The translations under genes were made by a program, and so were the position numbers. The notes beneath the pieces are model-generated. The model saw only the letters and a program-made list of their open reading frames with translations, was not told where the DNA came from and did no database searches. 64,000 nucleotides of DNA from Siphonodentalium dalli (lineage: Eukaryota > Mollusca > Scaphopoda > Gadilida > Siphonodentaliidae): the NCBI GenBank assembly GCA_032622095.1, contig CP136066.1:60108609-60172608 (forward strand). The letters run 5' to 3'. Positions within the stretch are counted from its first letter, which is position 1, and each line of letters opens with the position of its first letter. Shown piece by piece: positions 45,735-55,863 of this stretch.

Positions 45735-48700
45735 TATATTTACCTTTCCGTGATATCTTGATAAGTTTATCACATTGGGCGTTAGGGCAGTATTTCTAGT
45801 CACCCAGACTCCTTCGTGTTTTATTATTATATTTACCTTTCCGTGATATCTTGATAAGTTTATCACATTGGGCGTTAGGGCAGTATTTCTAGTCACCCAG
45901 ACTCCTTCGTGTTTTATTATTATATTTACCTTTCCGTGATATCTTGATAAGTTTATCACATTGGGCGTTAGGGCAGTATTTCTAGTCGCCCAGACTTGTT
46001 CGTGTTTTATCGTGTTATATTTACCTTTCCGTGATATCTTGATAAGTTTATCACATTGGGCGTTATGACAGTATTTCTAGTCACCCAGACTCCTTCGTGT
46101 TTTATTATTATATTTACCTTTCCGTGATATCTTGATAAGTTTATCACATTGGGCGTTAGGGCAGTATTTCTAGTCACCCAGACTCCTTCGTGTTTTATTA
46201 TTATATTTACCTTTCCGTGATATCTTGATAAGTTTATCACATTGGGCGTTAGGGCAGTATTTCTAGTCGCACAGACTTGTTCGTGTTTTATCGTGTTATA
46301 TTTACCTTTCCGTGATATCTTGATCAGTTTATCACGGTGGGCGTTATGACAGTATTTCTAGTCACCCAGACTCCTTCGTGTTTTATTATTATATTTACCT
46401 TTTCGTGATATCTTGATAAGTTTATCACGGTGGGCGTTATGACAGTATTTCTAGTTACCCAGACTCCTTCGTGTTTTATTATTATATTTACCTTTCCGTG
46501 ATATCTTGATGCAGTTTATCACGGTGGGCGTTATGACAGTATTTCTAGTCACCCAGACTCCTTCGTGTTTTATTATTATATTTACCTTTCCGTGATATCT
46601 TGATAAGTTTATCACATTGGGCGTTAGGGCAGTATTTCTAGTCACCCAGACTCCTTCGTGTGTTATTATTATATTTACCTTTTCGTGATATCTTGATAAG
46701 TTTATCACGGTGGGCGTTATGACAGTATTTCTAGTCACCCAGACTCCTTCGTGTTTTATTATTATATTTACCTTTCCGTGATATCTTGATGCAGTTTATC
46801 ACATTGGGCGTTATGACAGTATTTCTAGTCACCCAGACTCCTTCGTGTTTTATTATTATATTTACCTTTCCGTGATATCTTGATAAGTTTATCACATTGG
46901 GCGTTAGGGCAGTATTTATAGTCACCCAGACTCCTTCGTGTTTTATTATTATATTTACCTTTCCGTGATATCTTGATAAGTTTATCACATTGGGCGTTAG
47001 GGCAGTATTTCTAGTCACCCAGACTCATTCGTGTGTTATTATTATATTTACCTTTCCGTGATATCTTGATAAGTTTATCACATTGGGCGTTAGGGCAGTA
47101 TTTCTAGTCGCCCAGACACCTTCGTGTTGTATTATTATATTTACCTTTCCGTGATATCTTGATAAGTTTATCACGGTGGGCGTTAGGACAGTATTTCTAG
47201 TCACCCAGACTCATTCGTGTGTTATTATTATATTTACCTTTCCGTGATATCTTGATAAGTTAATCACGGTGGGCGTTAGGACAGTATTTCTAGTCACCCA
47301 GACTCATTCGTGTGTTATTATTATATTTACCTTTCCGTGATATCTTGATAAGTTTATCACATTGGGCGTTAGGGCAGTATTTCTAGTCGCCCAGACTCCT
47401 TCGTGTTTTATTATTATATTTACCTTTCCGTGATATCTTGATAAGTTTATCACGGTGGGCGTTAGGACAGTATTTCTAGTCACCCAGACTCATTCGTGTG
47501 TTATTATTATATTTACCTTTCCGTGATATCTTGATAAGTTTATCACATTGGGCGTTAGGGCAGTATTTCTAGTCGCCCAGACTTGTTCGTGTTTTATCGT
47601 GTTATATTTACCTTTCCGTGATATCTTGATAAGTTTATCACGGTGGGCGTTAGGGCAGTATTTCTAGTCGCCCAGACTCCTTCGTGTTTTATTATCATAT
47701 TTACCTTTCCGTGATATCTTGATAAGTTTATCACATTGGGCGTTAGGGCAGTATTTCTAGTCACCCAGACTCCTTCGTGTTTTATTATTATATTTACCTG
47801 TTCGTGATATCTTGATAAGTTTATCACATTGGGCGTTAGGGCAGTATTTCTAGTCGCCCAGACTCCTTCGTGTTTTATTATCATATTTACCTTTCCGTGA
47901 TATCTTGATGCAGTTTATCACGGTGGGCGTTATGACAGTATTTCTAGTCACCCAGACTCCTTCGTGTTTTATTATTATATTTACCTTTCCGTGATATCTT
48001 GATAAGTTTATCACATTGGGTGTTAGGGCAGTATTTCTAGTCACCCAGACTCCTTCGTGTTTTATCGTGTTATATTTACCTTTCCGTGATATCTTGATAA
48101 GTTTATCACGGTGGGCGTTATGACAGTATTTCTAGTCACCCAGACTCCTTCGTGTTTTATTATTATATTTACCTTTTCGTGATATCTTGATAAGTTTATC
48201 ACGGTGGGCGTTATGACAGTATTTCTAGTCACCCAGACTCCTTCGTGTTTTATTATTATATTTACCTTTCCGTGATATCTTGATAAGTTTATCACGGTGG
48301 GCGTTAGGACAGTATTTCTAGTCACCCAGACTCCTTCGTGTTTTATTATTATATTTACCTTTCCGTGATATCTTGATAAGTTTATCACATTGGGCGTTAG
48401 GGCAGTATTTCTAGTCACCCAGACTCCTCCGTGTTTTATTATTATATTTACCTTTCCGTGATATCTTGATGCAGTTTATCACGGTGGGCGTTATGACAGT
48501 ATTTCTAGTCACCCAGACTCCTTCGTGTTTTATTATTATATTTACCTTTCCGTGATATCTTGATGCAGTTTATCACGGTGGGCGTTATGACAGTATTTCT
48601 AGTCACCCAGACTCCTTCGTGTTTTATTATTATATTTACCTTTCCGTGATATCTTGATGCAGTTTATCACGGTGGGCGTTATGACAGTATTTCTAGTCAC

Positions 48701-48920
48701 CCAGACTCCTTCGTGTTTTATTATTATATTTACCTTTCCGTGATATCTTGATGCAGTTTATCACGGTGGGCGTTATGACAGTATTTCTAGTCACCCAGAC
48801 TCCTTCGTGTTTTATTATTATATTTACCTTTCCGTGATATCTTGATCAGTTTATCACGGTGGGCGTTATGACAGTATTTCTAGTCACCCAGACTCCTTCG
48901 TGTTTTATTATCATATTTAC
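45735..48920 (-). repeat. 93-bp exon-derived satellite: IBR-exon end plus splice donor, about 34 copies
   Basis: Read on the minus strand each unit is GAGTCTGGGTGACTAGAAAT..CTGCCCTAACGCCCAATGTG..CACGGAAAG|GTAAATATAATAATAAAA..CACGAAG. The first 67-68 bases copy the 3' end of the IBR-opening exon (48,921-49,092), including codons for YCPNAQCDKLIKISRK. The next 25 copy the start of its intron with the GT donor. Counting the word TTTCCGTGATATCTTGAT gives 35 occurrences including the native exon end. Units are 93 bp (94 where GATGCAG replaces GATAAG). Because 93 is divisible by three, long frames run through the array in a non-native frame; these are not genes. In the exon's own frame nearly every unit has TAG where the exon has TGG. 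Variants co-vary: AAG with CACATTGGGCGTTAGGG, GCAG with CACGGTGGGCGTTATGA, the latter forming a homogeneous run at 48,440-48,820. Confidence 0.95.
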
Positions 48921-49092
48921 CTTTCCGTGATATCTTGATCAGTTTATCACATTGGGCGTTAGGGCAGTATTTCCAGTCACCCAGACTCTCAACAACTCTC
49001 TCCTCGTTCGATTCTTTCCATCGGCAGAATTTCTGGAAGCTGACTAGCGAAAGGACTGCGGCTTCGTTCATAACGATCTCACATCTAAATGC
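48921..49092 (-). CDS. RBR E3 ubiquitin ligase, exon 4: end of RING1, linker, start of IBR
   Basis: Minus-strand exon after acceptor ..TGTATATTGGCAG, ending CGGAAAG|GTAAATATG; phase 0 in, phase 1 out, 172 bp. Its first residues AFRC supply the last RING1 cysteine (CP|AFRC, the C-x4-C spacing seen in Ariadne proteins). Next comes the helical linker EIVMNEAAVLSLVSFQKFCR, then DWKYCPNAQC, the opening of IBR. The last 67-68 bases and the donor are the founder of the 93-bp satellite that follows directly in the intron. This copy has TGG (Trp) where the satellite has TAG, and matching phase to the next exon at 43,598, so it is the functional version. Confidence 0.9.
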
Positions 49093-49319
49093 CTGCCAAT
49101 ATACAAAATAATGATGATTGGAATACGGAGAAGTATATTTATCACATAATTTGGCCATAAAAGCAGTTTCATAATTATCGGTAATAGACACGTTTAATAT
49201 CAGCGCGTGCGATGACGTCACGGCGTTCTTCAAATAACTTGCGATCGCTGTAGTTTATGATTGTTGTTTTCGATGAATATTTCGCGTTGCTTCGGGTTTA
49301 GTTGATCATGTGATAAAAG

Positions 49320-49465
49320 GTATCTCACACTCGTCCTATTTTATACGTAATTTATCAACCTCGTCCTCTAAATTCTATTTGAGCCTCGGTAAACCTCGGC
49401 TCAAATCGAATTTAGTGAACTCGGTTGATAAATTCCGTATAAAATAGAAACTCATGTGAGATCCT
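49320..49465. repeat. Foldback hairpin
   Basis: ATCTCACACTCGTCCTATTT..TACG.AATTTATCAACC at the left pairs with GGTTGATAAATTCCGTATAA..AATAGAAACTCATGTGAGAT at the right; CTCGGTAAACCTCGG is in the loop region. Confidence 0.8.
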
Positions 49466-50111
49466 CTATATCATCTCTTTCTCGAGCAAATAGTATTGAA
49501 CTTGACACCACAGTTCTCCCAATATTTGATTCAGAAAAGAATGCTATAGAGTGAGAATGTATTGAACTTGACACTATATAATTCTCGAATATTTGAATAA
49601 CAAAAGCATCTTGTTCATTCTGGGGCTTCATATTCAATCGAATTTAGGCTGATATCTTCAAATAACGATATCATTCAGAGAGTGGCTGCACGCTTATCGG
49701 CCCTGCATGGGTATACACTTAAATTTAGATTATCAATAAAACATTATAGTTAATATACAGCACATATATACTACCTCTCTTCGCATTTAATGTTTTATTA
49801 CTTGGTTTCCGGATTTACTTACCCAAATAAAATATGTTTGTCAAAAAGAAGCAATTTTATTTTTCGTGTTTGATTCCCGCCGATGGGAATATTAATCCAG
49901 ACATATTAAAAATATATATTCGAAATTGTTTTTAAAGTCTGCGTAAAATATGCCAACAGAATTGATTGAACAGCGAAGCCTCCTGGCATGTTTATGGTAT
50001 ACTATATATCTTGTAAGTACTAGTAAATACACAAGGAAGACAACTACCGGATTTTCTGATGGGCACTAAAATTTAATGTCAACGCCGATATTGGTGATAA
50101 TTTTAAATATA

Positions 50112-50570
50112 TGTGACCCGCCATATCAAATCCAGTCGTAAGTCGGGATTTTTTTACCCTGTGTCAATGCATTCTCTTATATATGCGAGTCGACCATAGG
50201 TCACGCGCATATATAAGAGAATGCATTGGCCTAACAATTTTTTACAATTTTAATAATTTTTTCTTGTATTCTTTAACAATTTTATAATTGCACCCATACA
50301 GAGCCCCAGACAAACATGAGCAGACGACACTCTTCTATATGCTTCTATATATGTGTGGGGCTCCCTGCAGGGTAATGGATGTTTTTTTATTTTATGTCCT
50401 AAAAATTGTAAGAAACATTTATTTAAAAAAAATGATAAAAAATTGTTTGGCCAATGCATTCTCTTATATATGCGAGGCGACCTATGGTCGACTCGCATAT
50501 ATAAGAGAATGCATTGGCACAGGGTAAAACAAATCCCGACTTACGACTGGATTTGATATGGCGGGTCACA
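50112..50570. mobile_element. TA-target hairpin MITE, copy 2
   Basis: Same termini and paired hairpin cores as 42,852-43,312, with the asymmetric centre (TGTGGGGCTCCCTGCAGGGT) in opposite orientation. It lies between the RING1 and IBR exons of the RBR gene. Confidence 0.85.
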
Positions 50571-51810
50571 TATACAGTATCTTGCTTTAAAGACACTTCC
50601 AAGTAAAACATATATTTGCCTGTGCACGCTGACACAGAGCAAACACGATCTGGTGGCTTCAGTTTTAGATGAGGAAATTAGTAAACAGCAATATTTTATT
50701 TCCTCACCATATGTTTTGGCAATTTAAATTAATATATATATACATATTTTGTTTTTATTTTAATTCCTCCCACCACCCCTACCTTTGAGCTAAAACAAAA
50801 ATCCGTAAACCAATTGATTAAAAATAAAATGCCTTAGAGTGATGTTATTTGGGATTGGGCATCCAATTTAACAATGGTTCGCGCTATCATGTCCCAAATT
50901 GGCCAATGGCCATTTATTTTTAAATGCCAAAAAAAAACAACATTTAATTTGGCCAAACTGTTTTTACCCGTAAATCAGAAATCTAATTGAAACCCAAATT
51001 GATTTTGTAACGGGGGCAAAATGGGAATCAAACGTATAGTACGATCATCTGCTAATTGATGAGGTGATACAGCTTAATGGGTAACAGATGCAATCATGTC
51101 AGTGCAGTATTAAACAATTGGCAACCATGCAAATGCAATAACACAGTAATGAGGATTAACACTAATGAATCCTTTGCATGTGTGTCATAAGGCTGAATTG
51201 TAGATGGTGGGTAGTGGTATATCGCCATGTAACAATGGCGGGATTAAAGAAGTCTGGACACGGTATTAGAATGTACGGACATAATTATAGAGAATGTTAA
51301 ATGTTAAAAAAAACCAAACATATTCTTTAATTGTGAGACTAGAAAATGAGGTTTTAATTTGGCCGAAGCTTTTTTTAATTTGGCCAAAAAAACACTGGGA
51401 TATACAATTTAATATGCTTAGATATCATATCCCGATAAAATTAAGTCGTTGGGAGAAAAGACATCTTTACCTCTGAATATCAATGAACCTCAGCTTAAAG
51501 CCACATGTGTGTGGTGCGTGATGAGGCGCGGTGGGGGGGATATTAAGCATGCTTTGATTAATGCTAATGTTAATTGTTTGTATCATTCTTATTTTTATAT
51601 AATACTTTTATTTACAAAAATAAAATTCACCCATTGACAGTATTGTATATGACCCCCCCCCCCCCCCATCAGAGGGTGTTTGAGCATGTTGTTGAATTCC
51701 TGCGCCCAAGGCAAATTTACACTTCTGTGTTACAATGCTGTATAGTCCATGTGTATGGTTGTATATGTGGTACATTGGAAATAAAATATGTTTACACCAA
51801 AATAACTTAC
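50571..51810. other. Intron of the RBR gene, AT-rich, no other gene seen
   Basis: Contains repeated AATTTGGCCAAA-type words (50,900-51,380) and a C16 tract at 51,652-51,667. Frames here are short and motif-free. Confidence 0.5.
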
Positions 51811-52002
51811 CGGACACGATATATCCTTAGCTCCATTCCTCATGCATTCCAAAAAATAGAGCTCCCAGCACATGTTACAGAAGGTATGTAGACAGGGGAA
51901 GGTGGTTGTCATGGCACCCATGTTGCCAGTGGTCTGTGACAAGCATATGTCACACACAAGGTCGTGTGTCAACAGTCCACTCCCAAGATTTGCTATCCCT
52001 CT
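51811..52002 (-). CDS. RBR E3 ubiquitin ligase, exon 3: RING1 domain
   Basis: Minus-strand exon, acceptor ..TTCGTTACAG, donor TGTCCG|GTAAGTTA, phase 0 to 0, 192 bp (64 codons). After a short lead (RGIANLGSGLLTHDL) it encodes VCDICLSQTTGNMGAMTTTF then PCLHTFCNMCWELYF and ends KDISCP. Spacing C-x2-C..C-x-H-x2-C-x2-C..C fits RING1, which docks the E2~ubiquitin; the final cysteine comes from exon 4. Acceptor choice is the least certain part because its pyrimidine tract is weak. Confidence 0.88.
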
Positions 52003-52279
52003 CTGTAACGAACGTATAGCATTAAATATGTTCCTATGACAAGTTTTATATAGTTTCCTAGGTATAAAATAATAAATATGAATCGAAGACCCCTATCTGG
52101 AAACGCTTCTAGCAATTAATATTGAATTTATGGTATAATATACGTGCCATCAATTGGGACATTTTACGGACTAGTTTAAGAACAAATCAAGCATGAAACT
52201 TCATGCGATCTCATACAGAGATAGAGTTCTCCCGCCTGCTACGCTTTGATAGTTTACGCGAGTTATCCATCTTCACCAA

Positions 52280-53035
52280 CTCACGGCCATATTGGATCCA
52301 CCAGGTCCGGTTACGTGGTTTTAGTGCTACATGTCAAAATTTTGGAGTAGCATTCCATATATGGAAGTCATAAACAATTCAAAAGCTCCATATATGGAAT
52401 GCTACTCCAAAACTTTGACCAGTAGCACTAAAACCACGGAAACGGGACTGGAAGAATCGCTTAAACCACGGAACGAAGCTGGATGAATCCAATACGGCCG
52501 CGACCATGTGACCTCGCTTATACATTGGCACATGATTTTCAGGAAGTTCCAGTCATGTGAGGGTTAAAGATGGTCTCTTCCCAGTATGCTTTATGTAGAT
52601 TCCAGGGTATGAAATAATAGTTATCAATCGAGGAAATGCTTCTATCTATTAATATTCATATTATTTTGAATTTCTTATGACCATTGGAGTAGCATTCTTA
52701 TTTTGGAGTAGCATTCCATATATGGAAGTCATGAATAATTCAAAAGCTCCATATATGGAAATGCTACTCCAAAACTTTGATCAGTAGCACTAAAACCACG
52801 GAAACGGGACTGGAAGAATCGCTTAAACCACGGAACGAAGCTGGATGAATCCAATACGGCCGCGACCATGTGACCTCGATTATACATTGGCACCTGGTTT
52901 TCAGGAAGTTCCAGTCATGTGAGGGTTAAAGATGGTCTCTTCCCAGTATGCTTTATGTAGATTCCAGGGTATGAAATAATAGTTATCAATCGAGGAAATG
53001 CTTCTATCTATTAATATTCATATTATTTTGAATTT
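52280..53035. repeat. Tandem pair (period about 363 bp) containing a foldback
   Basis: Segments 52,339-52,675 and 52,702-53,035 are nearly identical (TTTTGGAGTAGCATTCCATA..GGTTAAAGATGGTCTCTTCC..TTATTTTGAATTTC). Each includes the CCATATATGG hairpin and ACCACGGAAACGGGACTGGA, linking it to 39,785-40,045. Confidence 0.9.
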
Positions 53036-53458
53036 CATGGGACAGTTTTATGGTCTATTTCAGAACAGAATCCGTGCGAAACGTTCGGAGCGTGGAAAGA
53101 AGGATAACCCTATTTTGTTACCAGCCTCAATCACGGAAAATTGCGGATCAGCTGAGGTATTTATAGCTGACTGAGTTTTGTGGTAGAAGAGTAATGTCGC
53201 AAGATCTATACTCGACATTCATCTCAGAATTGGCAGTCACGTTATATACAACTAATTAAAGGGTCTCTTTCGGGTGGTTTCTAGAACACCAAAGTGGGTG
53301 GAACATCTTGATATGTAAGTCAAATTGCGCATGCGGAGTGGGTGGAGTCGATTTGAGATTATAGATGAGCGCCCAACGAATATACCATTGATCGAGATCA
53401 AGGACGAGTATGGCTCATGTGACATTACCCCTCTGCCGATATTGGTGACACACCTTAC

Positions 53459-53603
53459 CTTTATATCGTCCATGCTATTCGTCCTCTTGACTGTCTGTCG
53501 GTAGATATCGGTGACGGTGGAAAATATAGTTCCGTATTCATACACATCTGCAAGCAACTCATAGCGCAGCCCCCTGATTCCGCCATCTTTCCGCCTCTGA
53601 ACA
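53459..53603 (-). CDS. RBR E3 ubiquitin ligase, exon 2 (N-terminal region)
   Basis: Minus-strand exon, acceptor ..TCGTATTACCAG, donor ATAAAG|GTAAGG, phase 2 in, phase 0 out, 145 bp. It encodes VQRRKDGGIRGLRYELLADV then YEYGTIFSTVTDIYRQTVKR and ends MDDIK. No domain recognised; length and position fit the region before RING1. The joined codon AG|T with exon 1 is in phase. A MITE end (53,622) lies only about 18 bases upstream of the acceptor, so the branch point and pyrimidine tract partly come from transposon sequence. Confidence 0.75.
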
Positions 53604-53621
53604 CTGGTAATACGACAATTT

Positions 53622-54080
53622 TTAAAGGTACTTAATCCGATCAAACGATCCCCATATCATCAAGATACAACAAAACAACAGTTCTTCAAAATACGCTTTA
53701 GTTATCAGAATCGATATATTGCAACAAAATAATGCTAACCAACTATGGTATCAAATTTCCCAAAACTTGTTATTTACCAACCTTTTGTTCAACAAAATAT
53801 GGCCGTATTATCACTAAATTATCACAAAATTTGGCCATATTGTTACTTGATGTTAGCGTTATCCATCTTCATCCGCAATTTTGTCCGAGACCATCCGTTT
53901 GACGACGTGTTTCTGGGCCACATTTAGTTGCACATCTCGAGAAATAGCAAACTTCCTAATCCATATCAGATCACTCCGAGCTTTGATGGGTGGGTTCTTC
54001 GGCTCGAATCAAATATTGTTTACCCCCGGAGCCAAAGAAATAGTAATTTAGGAGCGTTAATTCGGATTGAATACCTTTAA
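53622..54080. mobile_element. TTAAAG-ended MITE, copy 2 (inverted)
   Basis: Ends TTAAAGGTACTTAATCCGAT and ATTCGGATTGAATACCTTTAA, terminal inverted repeats of about 20 bp. Interior is the reverse of the copy at 44,667-45,677. Confidence 0.85.
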
Positions 54081-55489
54081 CGGGTTTGGGTATTGGGTAA
54101 TTGTAAGTTGTAATAAATCTTGCGCAGCTCTCTGATTTATCCATTTTTCGGTAATTTGATAATTTTTATTAGGTTTGGTAATTGCAAGAATGTAATAAAT
54201 CTGGTTTTATTTATCGTATTGTTTGTGATTGGGCACTTAACAAAATATGTCATCTAAGTTAATTAAAATATGATTACTTTTGTATCGTTTGTCCCATAAA
54301 GGGCATTGTACTGCAAATTGCAATGCAGAATATATTCCCCTTATTACGCTGGAACTACACTGCCACCGCCGACACATAATGAGAGGATATCACTCATTTA
54401 TTGGTTATGACTTTTGTTGGTTACAATTCATTCTGCATTATTCTGAGAAACCGAACTGTCCATATTCATTTAAAAATTGGCTGGATCAAGCCAGAATGGA
54501 TTGTAACTGGCGAAACACATAAATAAAAAAAATTAATTACGAAAATATACACAATGGCAGCGGTCAGATCAGCATAGCAAGGAAACTGAACTTCTTCGTG
54601 CTGCTTGGTTGTAATGTTGCCACCCATCGAAAATATACATGATGGCAGTGGTCACACCGGCGTAGTGAGGGGACCGAACACTATCGTGTGGCTTGATTGT
54701 AATGTTGACATCCAATTATAATTGTTTCTTTCCAGTATACACAACCCACAATTCAGATTTAAATTCAGAATAGATAGATAGAGGATCTACAACGAGTCCC
54801 CAGTTTAAAGCGGAATTTACATTACGAGTCCAGAAAATTAGGTCTGAAAGGCTCGGGCCAGACCTAATTTACTGGACGAATTCTGCAAATCCCGCTATTA
54901 GCGAGTTTGCGATTTCAAACCGGTACGGGTACGGGTACGCGTACGGGTAGCTACACGTTTTGAAATCGCAAACTGTTTTACCGGTAGAATTCATCACATC
55001 GAATGGTAATGTATGGTGAGCCAACTGCAACAAAAAAGATATTATGATATATATTGTTATTCGCGTTATCGGCCGAGGTTATACTTAGCGTTATGGGTTG
55101 TTGGAAATTTGTATTTAGATTAGATGAGCCCCAGGATAATCAGTTGCTTTCACCAAGGACGAGCTATGTGGCAGTTGGAAGAGGACGTTGCTTTTCTTTC
55201 ACTCATATTGGTAACATTTTCAAAAATTGGATTCTACAAGTCATAGACCGATCGAGTGTTGACAATAAATCGGTTGGAATTTTAAAACTTAGAAAATAGA
55301 TTATGATATACTATATATATTATCAAATATACAATTACGTTATATATAGTTAAAATGTCCAACTAATATTCGGTGTAAAATATATTGTTTTAGAACAAGG
55401 GTCTACCAAGGGTCTAATATTGTCCTACATGTACTTTCAGTTCGATATAATACCGCATTTGTCCCTTATTTTAGTTGGGGAATATTTTA
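54081..55489. other. RBR intron: foldback pieces and minisatellite words
   Basis: A hairpin lies at 54,830-54,880 (AAATTAGGTCTG..CAGACCTAATTT), with a nested one at 54,905-54,978 (GCGAGTTTGCGATTTCAAAC facing GTTTTGAAATCGCAAAC) around GGTACGGGTACGGGTACG. The same word set reappears at 57,455-57,525. Frames at 54,280-54,522 and 55,054-55,299 have no recognisable motif. Confidence 0.5.
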
Positions 55490-55863
55490 TTAAAGATGCA
55501 TAATCCGAATTAACGCTCCCAAGTTACTATTTTTTTGGCTTCGGTGGTAAAACAAAATATTTGATTCGAATCGAGGAACCCACCATTAAAGCGCAGAGTG
55601 ATCAGATATCGATTTTTGAAGTTTGTTATTTCTTGAATTGTGTATTTATTTGTGGCCCAGAAAAGAGTCATCAAACCGACGGTCTTGGACAAAATTGCTA
55701 AAATCAAGTGGTAATGCGGCCAAAATTGTATACTATATTTGACAGCAGTTAGCATTATTTTGTTGTAATTAATCGATTCTGATAACAAAAGCGTATTTTG
55801 AAGAAATGTTCTTGTTGTAACTTTATGATATGGGGACCGTCTGATCGGTTTGAGTAGCTTTAA
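55490..55863. mobile_element. TTAAAG-ended MITE, copy 3
   Basis: Starts TTAAAGATGCATAATCCGAA, ends GGTTTGAGTAGCTTTAA; a deletion derivative of the 44.7-kb copy. Confidence 0.85.

Noticed and set aside
45561-48418. Long minus-strand frames encoding 31-residue repeats (VINLSRYHGKVNIII..)
   Set aside because: They arise because the 93-bp exon-derived unit is a multiple of three; the frame differs from that of the source exon, and there is no start, stop or splice context.
45735-48920. CRISPR-like appearance of regular repeats
   Set aside because: Units are contiguous without spacers, the host is an animal genome, and the unit is traced to an exon end.
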